Notes under the pieces: model-generated | Database searches by the model: none | What the model was told of the DNA's origin: nothing | The model's input: only the letters and a program-made list of their open reading frames with translations | Source of the DNA: Halorubrum trapanicum | Lineage (GTDB): Archaea > Halobacteriota > Halobacteria > Halobacteriales > Haloferacaceae | Reading direction: 5' to 3' | DNA length: 64,000 bases | NCBI RefSeq assembly: GCF_002355655.1 | Contig: NZ_AP017569.1 | Span: 2,771,596-2,835,595 of the forward strand | In this document: piece by piece, positions 35,801-44,476 of the stretch | Numbering within the stretch: position 1 is the first letter of the stretch | How the letters are laid out: the number at the start of each line of letters is the position of its first letter | Translations under genes and position numbers: made by a program

Positions 35801-36099
35801 GCGAGCTCGGCGGTGACGTTGAGGCCGGTCTGGCCGCCGAGCCCCGCGATGACGCCGTCGGGCTCCTCGATGCGGATGACCTCCGCGATGGCCTCCGGCG
35901 TGATCGGCTCGATGTACACCCGGTCGGCCGTCTCGGGGTCGGTCATGATCGTCGCGGGGTTCGAGTTCACCAAGACGACGCGGGCGCCCTCCTCTTGGAG
36001 GGCGCGACACGCCTGCGCGCCGGAGTAGTCGAACTCGGCCGCCTGTCCGATCTGGATCGGTCCGCTGCCGATAAGGAGAATCGTCCGGTCCTCGCTCAT
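32872..36099 (-). CDS. carB: Carbamoyl-phosphate synthase large subunit
   Basis: 1075 residues, the full bacterial/archaeal length. Two ATP-grasp halves are visible: the first begins DRTILLIGSGPIQIGQAAEFDYSG and the second SVVVVGGGPIRIGQGVEFDY. Nucleotide-loop motifs ARTTYTLGGSGSG and RPSYVLGGRAMRVV, and the C-terminal MGS-like allosteric region (about 930-1060; YFSTHASAKAALEALD) are present. It makes carbamoyl phosphate from bicarbonate, ammonia from the CarA glutaminase and two ATP, for pyrimidines and arginine. carA is not in the window. The leader upstream has several inverted ACCACGG repeats. Confidence 0.96.
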   Translation of the reverse strand: MSEDRTILLIGSGPIQIGQAAEFDYSGAQACRALQEEGARVVLVNSNPATIMTDPETADRVYIEPITPEAIAEVIRIEEPDGVIAGLGGQTGLNVTAELAEEGILEEHDVEVMGTPLDTIYATEDRDLFRRRMEDLGQPVPKSTTISLDDDESVTDFDEEYFRERVQDAVDAVGGLPVIARTTYTLGGSGSGVVDEFEELVERVRKGLRLSRNSEVLVTESISGWVELEYEVMRDADDSCIIICNMENIDPMGIHTGESTVVTPSQVIPDDGHQEMRDAALEVIRDLGIQGGCNIQFAWHDDGTPGGEYRVVEVNPRVSRSSALASKATGYPIARVTAKVALGKRLHEIDNEITGETTAAFEPAIDYVVTKVPRWPIDKFDDVDFELGTAMKSTGEAMSIGRTFEESMVKALRSSEYDPAVDFDEVDDAELESEYLERPSPDRPYAMFEAFDRGYAVDDVIDLTGIHRWYVERFEKIADGTAAAAEGDFTEAAMVGRTDAEIAATATAGGVDADVGRVESEVPDRTYKQVDTCAGEFEASTPYYYSARLPEFLQGADTAGAADEVRVDPDVESVVVVGGGPIRIGQGVEFDYCAVHAVRALRELGIDAHVINNNPETVSTDYDTSDGLFFEPISAEEVADVIETTGADGVMVQFGGQTSVNVGEPLKAEIDRRGLDCEILGTSVEAMDLAEDRDRFNVLMDELGVAQPEGGTATSEAEALELAHGIGYPVLVRPSYVLGGRAMRVVEDDAELEEYIEEAVRVSPDKPILVDQFLDDAVELDVDAVADGEDVLLGGVMEHVESAGVHSGDSACMIPPRSLGEETLGRVREVTEDIARALDTVGLLNVQLAVTGVGDPDAESEVYVLEANPRSSRTVPFVSKATGVPIAKLAAKVMTDDLTLADLDVDEQIPEHRSVKEVVLPFDRLPGSDPRLGPEMKSTGEVMGTATSFGKAYDKAQDSTGKPIPESGTAVVDLSAEEFPDPGTEAGEALVAGYAEHFELSEATDLIEAARRGELDLIVSRQRDLLEVAVEEEITYFSTHASAKAALEALDHAGDDLDVMAVSDRPKRVEQWGGE

Positions 36100-36109
36100 T
36101 ACGCGGACG

Positions 36110-36337
36110 GAATACGCTCATCGTAATAAGGTCGGCGGTAGAGTACGAATCTCGCAGCGAGTTTGCGATTTTCGCAAGTGATCGAGTGTCACGGTGGTTG
36201 TTACAGGACACCACGGTAGTCCGTGTGGTATCGCTCGTCGACTGCGTTACACACCACGGAGACCGGCTAAGGGAGGTTCGCGCATGCGTCGACGACGCCT
36301 TGACCGGGATCGTAGGTCTCTCGGGAGGCGACCGTCG
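36110..36337 (-). promoter_or_regulatory. carB upstream region with repeated ACCACGG/CCGTGT motifs
   Basis: Between carB and the next gene are ACCACGGTAGTCCGTGTGGT (36209-36228, an imperfect inverted repeat) and further ACACCACGGA (about 36250-36259) and GTCACGGTGG (about 36188) elements. There are AT-rich parts directly at the carB side, suitable for the promoter. An operator or RNA structure for pyrimidine or arginine control is inference. Confidence 0.35.
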
Positions 36338-36562
36338 TCAGGTTTCGAGCCGGTACCGGTACGGTTGCCCCGCGATGACCTCGACCTCGCCGCGCTCGGC
36401 GCGGCGCCCCAGCACGGTGGCGACCCGGTGCGGGCTGTCGATCTCCTCGCACTCGTCGCACTCCTCGACCAAGGCGAGGATCTCCCGCGCCGTCAGCGGC
36501 TCGTCGGCCTCGGCGAGCACGCCGCGGATCCGGTCGTACCGGTCGTATTCGCCGGCGCTCAT
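36338..36562 (-). CDS. Small winged-helix-like protein
   Basis: 74 residues: RYDRIRGVLAEADEPLTARE, then IDSPHRVATVLGRRAERGEVEV and a wing IAGQPYRYRLET. Helix 2 and the presumed recognition helix match a winged helix, and the short CDEC pair could bind a metal or simply be structural. It reads away from carA/B functions but is the closest gene upstream of carB, in the same direction, so regulation of carB is possible. Family not recognised. Confidence 0.65.
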   Translation of the reverse strand: MSAGEYDRYDRIRGVLAEADEPLTAREILALVEECDECEEIDSPHRVATVLGRRAERGEVEVIAGQPYRYRLET

Positions 36563-36704
36563 ACGTCTTACGTAGGGTCTCCGAACATATAGGGTTCAGT
36601 GAGACAGGAGTCGGACGGTTGTCAGACACGAGCCGTGAGACGCGTGTTTTCCCGGGTTTGAGAGGTTCGAGAGAAAGCGATCGGATAGGGGCCCGCTCCC
36701 GTCG

Positions 36705-37238
36705 TCACGCGTAGGGGTCTTCGGCTTCGAGGTCGCGCTCCGCGCGGTACTGCTCGACGAACTCGCTCACGTCGAACTCGACCATCTCCTCTTCGAACGC
36801 CGACAGCGCCTCGTCGTCGTCGGCGTGGCTCACGGCGTGTTCCATCAGCTCGACGACGAGCTCGACGACGACCTCGTGGAGGCGGCGGGAGTCGAACTGT
36901 GCTACCCACACCATCGCGTACCCCACGTCGGCGTTCTCGCTGGCGTCGTGGGAAACGACCGCCTCCGGGAACTCCTCTAAGACGACGCCGAGCAGGTGCG
37001 GCGTGTCGAACTCCGGCATCTCCTCGCTCGTCGTGTCGATCGCCTCGCGGAGGACCTCGACGAGGAAGTCTGGGAGGAACCGCTCGGGGGGATGGACGTC
37101 CATCACGACCGCGTGGGTCTCGCCGCAGGCGCACTCGTACTCCCGCATCCCGAGGTCCAGTTCGCCGACGCCGATCGTCTCCCCGCAGGGTAGCTCCAGC
37201 GCGTTCTCGTCGCCGCCGGGGACGCGGGGCTGAGACAT
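36705..37238 (-). CDS. DUF5815-like haloarchaeal protein
   Basis: 177 residues. YECACGETHAVVMDVHPPERF has a CxC pair plus His, followed by long helices: [62 protein letters not shown], and FDVSEFVEQYRAERDLEAED. The same layout occurs in DUF5815 proteins of haloarchaea as I recall them. No active-site motif is evident. It is monocistronic. Cytoplasmic; function unknown. Confidence 0.68.
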   Translation of the reverse strand: MSQPRVPGGDENALELPCGETIGVGELDLGMREYECACGETHAVVMDVHPPERFLPDFLVEVLREAIDTTSEEMPEFDTPHLLGVVLEEFPEAVVSHDASENADVGYAMVWVAQFDSRRLHEVVVELVVELMEHAVSHADDDEALSAFEEEMVEFDVSEFVEQYRAERDLEAEDPYA

Positions 37239-37319
37239 GGCCCCGCTTGGTCGCTGTCGAGGTTAAAAGGAGCGGAACGGCTCGCTCGGCGGCGGGCGGG
37301 CCGGGGGCCTCGCCGCCCG

Positions 37320-37544
37320 CTACTCGAAGTCCTCGTAGCCGGACTCGTCCTCCTCGGATTCGTCGCCGGCCCCGTGCTCGTCGTCCGGTCCCCCGTGCGT
37401 CTCCACCTCGGCCTCGACCTCGATCTCGATCCCGTTCGCCTCGTAGGTCGCCTCGATCAGTTCGGCGTCGTCGCGTTCGATCTCCAGTTCGTCCCGGTCG
37501 ACCTCCACCTCGACCTCCACGTCGACGGTCACGTCGTCGGACAT
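37320..37544 (-). CDS. Small acidic beta-rich protein
   Basis: 74 residues from MSDDVTVDVEVEVEVDRDEL. Alternating Val and acidic residues build a beta strand pattern, followed by IEATYEANGIEIEVEAEVE and an acidic Gly/Asp/Glu tail. It may form a short antiparallel sheet or be largely disordered. I chose the ATG of MSDDV; a longer frame starts ten codons earlier. It is just downstream of the DUF5815-like gene. Function unknown. Confidence 0.6.
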   Translation of the reverse strand: MSDDVTVDVEVEVEVDRDELEIERDDAELIEATYEANGIEIEVEAEVETHGGPDDEHGAGDESEEDESGYEDFE

Positions 37545-37627
37545 ACCGGTCGCTCCTTCGCGGTGAGAACGCAAAAACGGTCGGCCGAGCCAGGACGGAT
37601 CGGTCCGCGGCCCGGAGACTCAGCCGC

Positions 37628-39850
37628 TCACTGGAACCCGATCCGACCGCCCGTGTCGCGGAGCGACTCGCCGCCGCCGCCCTTGAACTGCTCTCTCACG
37701 TCCTCGTAGTACGCGAGGATGTCCTCGTTGATGGTCGGCCGCACCGACTCCATCGCGCGCCGGAAGTGCCGCATCTCGACCTCCTCGGCGTCGTCGTCGT
37801 CGCGCAGCGCCTCGATGGCGGCCTCGCGGGCGATCCCCTCCAGGTCGGAGCCGACGTAGCCGTCGGTGATCTCGGCGACCTCGCGCAGGCTCACGTCGGG
37901 CGCGAGCGGGGTGTCCCGGGTGTGGATGTCGAGGATCTGCTCGCGGCCCTCCTGGTCGGGCTGACCGATCATCACGAGGCGGTCGAACCGGCCGGAGCGG
38001 AGCAGCGCCGGGTCGATCATGTCGGGGCGGTTGGTCGCGCCGATGACCATCACGTCGCCCATGTCCTCGAGGCCGTCGAGCTCCGTCAGGAGCTGGTTGA
38101 CGACGCGCTCGGAGACGTTGTTCCCCATCTCCTGCCCGCGCGAGGGCGCGAGGCTGTCGAGCTCGTCGAAGAAGATGATCGTCGGGCTCACCTGCCGGGC
38201 CTTCCGGAAGGTCTGCCGGATCGCCTTCTCCGACTCCCCGACCCACTTCGAGAGCAGCTGCGGCCCCCTGACCGAGATGAAGTTCGCGTTCGTCTCGTTG
38301 GCGACCGCCTTCGCCATCAGCGTCTTCCCGGTGCCCGGCGGGCCGTACAGCAGCACGCCCTTCGGCGCGTCGACGCCCATCCGGTCGAACTTCTCCGGCG
38401 AGGTGAGCGGCCACTCGACGGACTCTTGCACCTGCTGTTTGGCGTCCTCAAGTCCGCCGACGTTGTCCCACGAGATCTTCGGGAGCTCGACGAGCACCTC
38501 CCGCATCGCCGACGGCTCCACCTCGTTGAGGGCGCCCGAGAAGTCGTCGCGCTTGACTATCATCCGGTCGATGAGGCTCGGGGGCACCTCCTCCTCGTCG
38601 AGATCGATCTCGGGGAGGTAGCGCCGGAGCGCCTTCATCGCGGCCTCCTTGGTGAGGCTCTCGATGTCGGCGCCGACGAAGCCGTGCGTCTCGTCGGCGA
38701 GGTGGTCTAAGCTTACGTCGTCCGAGAGCGGCATCCCGCGGGTGTGGATCTGGAGGATCTCCTTGCGGCCCACCTCGTCGGGGACGCCGATCTCGATCTC
38801 GCGGTCGAACCGGCCGGGCCGGCGGAGCGCGGGGTCGACGCTGTCGACGCGGTTCGTCGCGCCGATGACGATCACCTGCCCCCGGGTCTCTAACCCGTCC
38901 ATCATCGTCAAAAGCTGGGCGACGACGCGGCGCTCGACCTCGCCGGTGACGTCCTCGCGCTTGGGCGCGATCGAGTCCAGCTCGTCGATGAAGATGATCG
39001 ACGGCGACTCCTCCTTCGCGTCCTCGAAGATCTCGCGGAGCTGCTGTTCGGACTCGCCGTAGTACTTCGAGATGATCTCCGGGCCGGCGATCGAGAAGAA
39101 CGACGCCGACGTCTCGTTGGCGACGGCCTTCGCCAAGAGGGTCTTCCCGGTACCCGGCGGACCGTGGAGGAGGACGCCCTGCGGCGGCTCGATGCCGAGC
39201 TTCGAGAAGATCTGCGGGTGTTTCATCGGCAGCTCGACCATCTCGCGGACGCGCTGGATCTCCGACTGGAGCCCGCCGATGTCCTCGTAGGTGATTCCGC
39301 CACCGGTCTTCTCGAACCCGGAGATCGGCTCCTCGCGCAGCTCGACCTCGGTGTCCTCGGTGATGAGACAGACGCCGTCCGGCTCCGTCTCGACCGCGAT
39401 CAGCGGGATCGCCTGCCCGGGCGACCGCATGAACGGGTGGTTCGTCGACGACATCACGGGGACGATGTCGCGCTCGACGACCGGCCGCTTGAGGATCTGG
39501 CGTTTCACCATGCCGGCGGCGTCGGAGCCGAACTGGACCGACGCCTCCTCGGGCGGGGCCAAGACGAGCTTGTCCGCCTTCTCGGCCTCCGCCTTCCGGA
39601 TGGTGACGCGCTCGCCGATGCCGACGTCGGCGTTCTGCCGGGTGAACCCGTCGACGCGGACGGTGTCGGTGTTCCAGTCCTGGCGGTCCGCGCGCCAGAC
39701 CTTCGCCGCGGTGGTCTCCGCGCCCTCGATCTCGATGATGTCGCCGGGCGAGAGCTTCAGATGCAGCAGGGTGTCGGGGTCGAGTCGGGCGATGCCGCGC
39801 CCCGAGTCGTTCGGGTACGCCTTCGCCACTTCGAGTTGGACTTCGTTCAT
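37628..39850 (-). CDS. Cdc48/VCP-type AAA+ ATPase
   Basis: 740 residues. The N domain (about 1-180) starts [19 protein letters not shown] with double-psi barrel pattern. D1 has Walker A GPPGTGKT (about 231) and Walker [11 protein letters not shown]2 has a second GPPGTGKT (about 505) and IIFFDELDS. Both carry the SRH arginines ([10 protein letters not shown] and LRSGRFDRL). This unfoldase uses ATP to pull apart proteins, often for the proteasome. Start set at MNEVQLEV; the open frame extends 5' as a GC-rich artefact. Confidence 0.95.
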   Translation of the reverse strand: MNEVQLEVAKAYPNDSGRGIARLDPDTLLHLKLSPGDIIEIEGAETTAAKVWRADRQDWNTDTVRVDGFTRQNADVGIGERVTIRKAEAEKADKLVLAPPEEASVQFGSDAAGMVKRQILKRPVVERDIVPVMSSTNHPFMRSPGQAIPLIAVETEPDGVCLITEDTEVELREEPISGFEKTGGGITYEDIGGLQSEIQRVREMVELPMKHPQIFSKLGIEPPQGVLLHGPPGTGKTLLAKAVANETSASFFSIAGPEIISKYYGESEQQLREIFEDAKEESPSIIFIDELDSIAPKREDVTGEVERRVVAQLLTMMDGLETRGQVIVIGATNRVDSVDPALRRPGRFDREIEIGVPDEVGRKEILQIHTRGMPLSDDVSLDHLADETHGFVGADIESLTKEAAMKALRRYLPEIDLDEEEVPPSLIDRMIVKRDDFSGALNEVEPSAMREVLVELPKISWDNVGGLEDAKQQVQESVEWPLTSPEKFDRMGVDAPKGVLLYGPPGTGKTLMAKAVANETNANFISVRGPQLLSKWVGESEKAIRQTFRKARQVSPTIIFFDELDSLAPSRGQEMGNNVSERVVNQLLTELDGLEDMGDVMVIGATNRPDMIDPALLRSGRFDRLVMIGQPDQEGREQILDIHTRDTPLAPDVSLREVAEITDGYVGSDLEGIAREAAIEALRDDDDAEEVEMRHFRRAMESVRPTINEDILAYYEDVREQFKGGGGESLRDTGGRIGFQ

Positions 39851-40079
39851 GATTCCTCGCGGGGGATGGTCGTATCTGGACCCGGTCCGGGAATAAGCCT
39901 GTTGCCCGTCTCCGGGCCGTCGATTCCGTCCGAGCCGCCGACGGCCGCGACAGACTGTGTCATCATATAGCACGGTACGGAGTCCGCTCTTAAAACCCCG
40001 TCGTAAGCGTGCGTTTTCGCCGTGGAGTCGCGGGCGGTCGCGAGGGACGTTTTTTGCCCGCTCGCGGCGACGTTCGGGC

Positions 40080-40271
40080 GTGTTCGATTCCCTCTCGGAT
40101 CCGATGCGGTCGCTCCTCTCTCGGCTCGCCTTTCTCGTCGCCGGCGCCCTCGTCGGCACCGCGCTGTACGCCCTCGACATCGGCGGTTTCCTCGCCGTCG
40201 CGCTCGCGGCCGTCGCGTTCATCGTGGTCGGCGAGCTGTACCTGTTCGCGACCGACGGGGAGCATTTATAA
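40080..40271 (+). CDS. Small two-helix membrane protein
   Basis: 63 residues from a [21 protein letters not shown], then hydrophobic segments about 15-30 and 34-55. The C-terminus EHL is encoded ... CAT TTA TAA, so the stop lies inside the TTTATAAAT box that begins the fourth repeat copy. The ATG nine codons in is an alternative. The membrane pattern resembles common haloarchaeal 'two-TM' proteins. Function unknown. Confidence 0.62.
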   Translation: MFDSLSDPMRSLLSRLAFLVAGALVGTALYALDIGGFLAVALAAVAFIVVGELYLFATDGEHL

Positions 40272-40288
40272 ATGGCAACGACGACTTG

Positions 40289-40498
40289 CGGTGGCGCGAG
40301 CCAGCCCGCGAGGCTGGGGAGGCGTGAGGTGCTGTGCGGAGCAGTGCGGGGCGGGACTCAGGGCTGGGGCTTTGGAGGTGTTCGCGGTCGATACATCGAC
40401 AGCCGTTTATAATGAGCGGCCGGGACTTTGCCGGTGTTCTCCGCAGCGTCACCGCCCATTTATAAATAGAAGACGGCAACCACACGGCATTTATAAAC
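40289..40498 (+). repeat. Dispersed structured repeat, copy D (short form)
   Basis: A compact copy filling the region between the small membrane protein and larC. It has GGTGGCGCGAGCC without hairpin 1, GCCCGCGAGGCTGG without hairpin 2, the invariant GAGGCTGGGGAGG (40310-40322) and GGCGGGACTC, and then joins straight to CTGGGGCTTTGG (40364-40375); the long variable stem is missing. Downstream are TTTATAAT (40407), TTTATAAATAG (40459) and TTTATAAAC (40490), the last pair 31 bases apart. It shows which parts of the family are indispensable. Confidence 0.8.
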
Positions 40499-40564
40499 GA
40501 CGGTTCAGTCGAGTCCACGACGCCGATCCGGGAGTATTTGTCCGGCAGTCGCCTCGGACGCACC

Positions 40565-42007
40565 ATGCGAACGCTCGTCTTCGACGGTCGGACCGGCGCC
40601 GCCGGCGACATGGTCTGCGCCGCGCTGATCGCGGCCGGCGCCGACCCCGACTCCCTCTCCTCGGTGAGCGACGCGCTCCCGATCCGGTACGAGGTCGACG
40701 AGACGGAGAAGAACGGGATCCGCGCGACGACCGTCGACGTCCTCGTCGACGACGGCGAGGGTGCGGTCGAGACTGATGCGGACCACGACCACGGTCACGA
40801 TCACGACCACGACCACGGTCACGATCACGACCACGACCACGGCCACGATCACGATCACGACCACGGCCACGATCACGATCACGACCACGGCCACGAATCG
40901 GATGCCTCCGATGCCGCCGAACCGGCCGAGGGCGCGGGCGTTCACCGCTCCTACCGCGAGGTGGTCGATCTCGTCGCGTCGATGGGCCTCCCCGACGGAG
41001 TCGAGTCGACCGCGCTCGACGCCTTCGAACTGCTCGGCCGCGCCGAGGCGTCGGTCCACGGCACCGACCTCGACGACACCCACTTCCACGAGGTGGGCGC
41101 GGACGACGCGATCGCCGACGTGGTCGGCGCCGCGCTGCTGCTCGCCGACCTCGATCCCGACCGCGTTCTCACCACGCCGGTCGCCGCCGGCGGCGGCACG
41201 GTCGAGATGAGCCACGGGACGTACCCGGTCCCCGCCCCGGCGACGACCGAGATCGCGACCCGCGCCGACTTCCGGATCGTTGGCGGCCCGATCGACCGCG
41301 AACTGCTCACCCCCACGGGCGCCGCGATCCTCGCGGCGATCTCCGACGGCGTCGACGCGGTCCCGGACCTCGCCGTCGATCGCGCGGGCTACGGCGCCGG
41401 CGACGCCGACTTCGATCGCCACCCGAACGTCCTCCGCGCGCTCGTCGGCGACGGGGGACGCGACGCGCACGCGGACCGCGCTCACGCGGACGCCTCCGAC
41501 GGCGCGCCTCACGCGGACGCCTCCGACGGCGCGCTCGCTCACGACGACATCGCCGTCCTGGAGACGAACCTCGACGACGCCGCCCCCGAGGTCCTCGGCG
41601 GGCTTCAGGAGACGCTCAAACGCGCCGGTGCGCGAGACGTGACGATCGTCCCGACGACGATGAAGAAGTCCCGCCCCGGCCACCTCGTGAAGGCCATCTG
41701 TAAGCCCGAGGACGCCGAGGCGGTCGCGGAGCGGCTCGCCCGCGAGACGGGGACGCTCGGGGTGCGGCAGTCGGGCGCGACCCACCGGTGGATCGCCGAG
41801 CGCGAGTTCGAGACGGCGACGCTCCGGGTCGACGGGGCGGCCCACGAGGTGGCCGTGAAGGTCGCGTCGACGACCGACGGGGAGGCCTACGACGTCAGCG
41901 GGGAGTACGACGACGCGGCCGCGGTCGCCGAGGCGACCGGCCTCCCGATCCGGGAGGTGCTGCGGCGCGCCGAGGCCGAGGTGCGGGAGCGGCTCGACGG
42001 CGACTAG
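40565..42007 (+). CDS. larC: LarC-type nickel insertion protein
   Basis: 480 residues as one continuous gene, where many bacteria split larC into larC1 and larC2 by a frameshift. N-terminal part: FDGRTGAAGDMVCAALIAAG and THFHEVGADDAIADVVGAAL. C-terminal part: VLETNLDDAAPEVLGGLQETL and the end REVLRRAEAEVRERLDGD. A His/Asp-rich insertion (about 73-110) probably holds nickel. LarC makes the nickel-pincer nucleotide cofactor by inserting Ni; larB and larE are not in the window. A second short repeat (HADASDGA twice) lies near residue 310. Confidence 0.88.
   Translation: MRTLVFDGRTGAAGDMVCAALIAAGADPDSLSSVSDALPIRYEVDETEKNGIRATTVDVLVDDGEGAVETDADHDHGHDHDHDHGHDHDHDHGHDHDHDHGHDHDHDHGHESDASDAAEPAEGAGVHRSYREVVDLVASMGLPDGVESTALDAFELLGRAEASVHGTDLDDTHFHEVGADDAIADVVGAALLLADLDPDRVLTTPVAAGGGTVEMSHGTYPVPAPATTEIATRADFRIVGGPIDRELLTPTGAAILAAISDGVDAVPDLAVDRAGYGAGDADFDRHPNVLRALVGDGGRDAHADRAHADASDGAPHADASDGALAHDDIAVLETNLDDAAPEVLGGLQETLKRAGARDVTIVPTTMKKSRPGHLVKAICKPEDAEAVAERLARETGTLGVRQSGATHRWIAEREFETATLRVDGAAHEVAVKVASTTDGEAYDVSGEYDDAAAVAEATGLPIREVLRRAEAEVRERLDGD
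40781..40893 (+). repeat. 24-base tandem repeat coding HDHDHDHG units in larC
   Basis: About four and a half units of a 24-base repeat, all in frame, coding the His-Asp-rich stretch. Third positions differ between units, so the array is partly diverged. Similar metal-storing His tracts occur in nickel and zinc chaperones. It is coding and not an independent element. Confidence 0.85.
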
Positions 42008-42034
42008 GTTGGAACACCGCGGTCCCGGACCCCG

Positions 42035-42382
42035 TCAGTCGGGCGGGTCGACCCGCTCGACGCGCTCCGGGTCGACGCCGAACCCGTCGGCGAGCCGCTC
42101 CCGGACGCGGTCGACGACGAACTCCTCGGCCGCGTCGACACCGGCGGCGTCGAACTCGGCCCGCGAGACCGCCTCCTCGTCGACCGCGAGGGTCGCGACC
42201 GCCTCGACCGTGGTGTCGTTGAGGCCGGGCCGGAGGCCGGCTATCTCCAGCTCCTCGACGCTGAGGCCGTCGATTCGCTCGATCTGTGCCCTGGCGCCGG
42301 CGGCGAGGTCGCCGGCGGCCGCCTGCGAGACGCGGACGGTCACCGTGGCCTCGACCGACGGCGTGTGGATGGCTGCCGCCAT
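42035..42382 (-). CDS. Hypothetical protein
   Basis: 115 residues, MAAAIHTPSVEATVTVRVSQ at the start, LSVEELEIAGLRPGLNDTTV in the middle and VVDRVRERLADGFGVDPERV at the end. A mix of strands and helices with no Cys or catalytic pattern. It converges with larC. The even codon usage and complete frame support a real gene. Family not recognised. Confidence 0.6.
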   Translation of the reverse strand: MAAAIHTPSVEATVTVRVSQAAAGDLAAGARAQIERIDGLSVEELEIAGLRPGLNDTTVEAVATLAVDEEAVSRAEFDAAGVDAAEEFVVDRVRERLADGFGVDPERVERVDPPD

Positions 42383-42956
42383 ACGCCCTCGCCGCGAGTC
42401 GAACGCGGCGCGGACCGTCGCGGTCCCCGGATCACGGCCGGGGGCGAGCGGTCCGCGTCCTCGAACGCGCCGCCGGCGCAGTCACCGACTGGGGTCACCA
42501 GCGGGGCCACCGACGGCAACGCTCGCGAGGGATACGGCCGCCCGGCTCGACGCGCGCGACGGACAGCGGCGGCTGGAGAGAACGGGAGATGGTCCGTCCC
42601 GCGGGGAAACCTCCCCAGCCGACGCGCGTCACGCGGTCGGGCGGACGGACCGTGGGTTCGGAGCCGAATACCCGATCCCGATCCACCCGAGGAATGCGAC
42701 GCTCGCGGACCGAGCGAGCGTCGAGGTGGTGGAACGGGTCATGGTCGGTCTCCGCGGCGCGGGGCGCGCCGTTACCAGCCTCCTGTATCGGTTTCGTATT
42801 AAAATTATGTTAGTTATGCGACCGCATGCCATGGCAGATTCGGCCCGGAAGCCGCCGAGAACCCGCCGGAGCGGCCGCGGGCGAGCCGTTCCGTCGACGC
42901 CGAGACGACAGGCCTATGCCGGCCGCCCGACCAGTTGCGCGTAAGCAGTCACCGCC
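42383..42956 (+). other. Gene-free stretch before aspS
   Basis: I find no convincing gene. Several GC-rich open frames on both strands lack the acidic composition of haloarchaeal proteins and have no conserved motif. The right part contains an AT-rich ATTAAAATTATG segment (about 42800-42812), which could be a promoter; it is about 150 bases before the aspS ATG, so a leader or another start in between is possible. No repeat or RNA gene seen. Confidence 0.5.
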
Positions 42957-44261
42957 ATGATCGAGCGCATTCACACGTCGGACGTCGAACCGGACGCGGA
43001 CGAGGTCGCCATCGCCGGCCACGTCCACGAGATCCGCGACCTCGGTGGACTGGTCTTCCTCATCGTGCGCGACCGCGAGGGACTCATCCAGATCGTCTTC
43101 AAGGAGGAGCGCGAGCCGGAGCTGTTCGAGGCCGTCCAGGACGTCGGCGCCGAGGACGTGGTCCGCGTCGTCGGCGAGCCGCTGGAGAGCGACCAGGCGC
43201 CCGGCGGCGTCGAGATCGCCCCGACCGAGTACGAGGTCATCGACGAGGCCGACTCCCCGCTCCCCCTCGAAATCTCGAAGGACATCGAGGTCGACCTCTC
43301 GACCCGGCTCGACAACCGCGCGCTCGACCTCCGGAAGCCGGAGACGCTCGCGGTGTTCACGCTCCGCTCCGAGCTGATCACCGCGATGGAGGAGTGGTTC
43401 GAAGACGAGGGGTACGTCGACATCAAGACGCCGCTGATCTCGAAGGGCGGCGCCGAGGGCGGCGCCGAGCTGTTCCCGATCCTCTACTACAACCAGGACG
43501 CGTTCCTCTCGCAGAGCCCCCAGCTGTACAAGCAGATGCTGATGGCCTCGGGCTACGAGGCCGTCTACGAGACCGGCACCGCGTTCCGCGCCGAGGACTT
43601 CGCGACCTCCCGGCACGTCTCCGAGATCGCGATGTTCGACGTGGAGCTGGCGTACATCGACGACCACGACGACGTGATGGACGTCCAAGAGGAGTCGCTG
43701 CGCTACGCGCTCAGCGAGGTCGCGGAGAACGCCGAGCGCGAGCTCGACCTGCTCGACGTCGACCTCGACGTGCCCGAGGACGACTTCCCGCGGATCACCT
43801 TCGACGAGGCGCTCGACATCTTGGAGACCGAGTTCGGGCACTTCCCGGACGACCCGACCGACCTCGACACGAAAGGGGAGAAGCTGCTCGGCGAGCACTT
43901 CGAGGAGCAGGGTCACCCCGCGTTCTTCGTCGTCGGCTACCCCGACGAGAAGTTCTACTACATGCAGGACGTGGAAGGCGACGAGATCGCCTCCCGGAAG
44001 TTCGACCTGATTTATAAAGGACAGGAGCTCTCCTCGGGCGGCCAGCGCGAACACGACGTCGAGCGCATGGTCGAAGTGATGGAGGAGGAGGGCGTCGAGA
44101 CCGCGAACTTCGAGTTCTACATCGAGGCGCTGAGCTACGGCACGCCCCCGCACGGCGGCTACGGGCTCGGCATCGACCGCCTCGTCCAGAAGGTCGCCGG
44201 CCTCAGCAACATCAAGGAGGCGATCATGTTCCCGCGCGACCCGAACCGGCTGGAGCCGTAG
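42957..44261 (+). CDS. aspS: Aspartyl-tRNA synthetase (archaeal type)
   Basis: 434 residues, the short archaeal/eukaryotic form. An OB-fold anticodon domain (about 1-105) opens with [19 protein letters not shown]. The class II core shows motif 2 [15 protein letters not shown] and motif 3 [15 protein letters not shown] near the end, and lacks the bacterial GAD insertion. It charges tRNA-Asp, and in organisms without a separate Asn enzyme may also charge tRNA-Asn; this cannot be decided here. The internal TTTATAAAG at about 44010 is coding. Starts with ATG and no clear SD. Confidence 0.94.
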   Translation: MIERIHTSDVEPDADEVAIAGHVHEIRDLGGLVFLIVRDREGLIQIVFKEEREPELFEAVQDVGAEDVVRVVGEPLESDQAPGGVEIAPTEYEVIDEADSPLPLEISKDIEVDLSTRLDNRALDLRKPETLAVFTLRSELITAMEEWFEDEGYVDIKTPLISKGGAEGGAELFPILYYNQDAFLSQSPQLYKQMLMASGYEAVYETGTAFRAEDFATSRHVSEIAMFDVELAYIDDHDDVMDVQEESLRYALSEVAENAERELDLLDVDLDVPEDDFPRITFDEALDILETEFGHFPDDPTDLDTKGEKLLGEHFEEQGHPAFFVVGYPDEKFYYMQDVEGDEIASRKFDLIYKGQELSSGGQREHDVERMVEVMEEEGVETANFEFYIEALSYGTPPHGGYGLGIDRLVQKVAGLSNIKEAIMFPRDPNRLEP

Positions 44262-44476
44262 CGGGACCGCTCCGACCCGCCGAGCGGGCGAGGTCCACCC
44301 CGTCGCGCGAGCGACGATCGGTCGGCTTGCCGCGCCGCCTTTTATATACTATCCGCCGGATCGACGGAATCCGACTTTTGAGCCCTCTCTCGGCGGTTAA
44401 AGCGAGTTAAATTGGGCGTAATTCGGCTGAACGGCTTGCGCCATTAAAGAGTGTAGGACCCCGATGGGGAGTTGCT

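Noticed and set aside
40781..40893. His-codon repeat as an independent repeat array
   Set aside because: All units are in frame within larC and code a plausible metal-binding tract.
42808..42945. Small open frame before aspS
   Set aside because: Basic, Pro/Arg-rich and without motif; the AT-rich part is more likely a promoter.
44008..44016. TTTATAAAG as another phased box
   Set aside because: It lies inside the aspS coding region (Leu-Ile-Tyr-Lys) and has no partner box.
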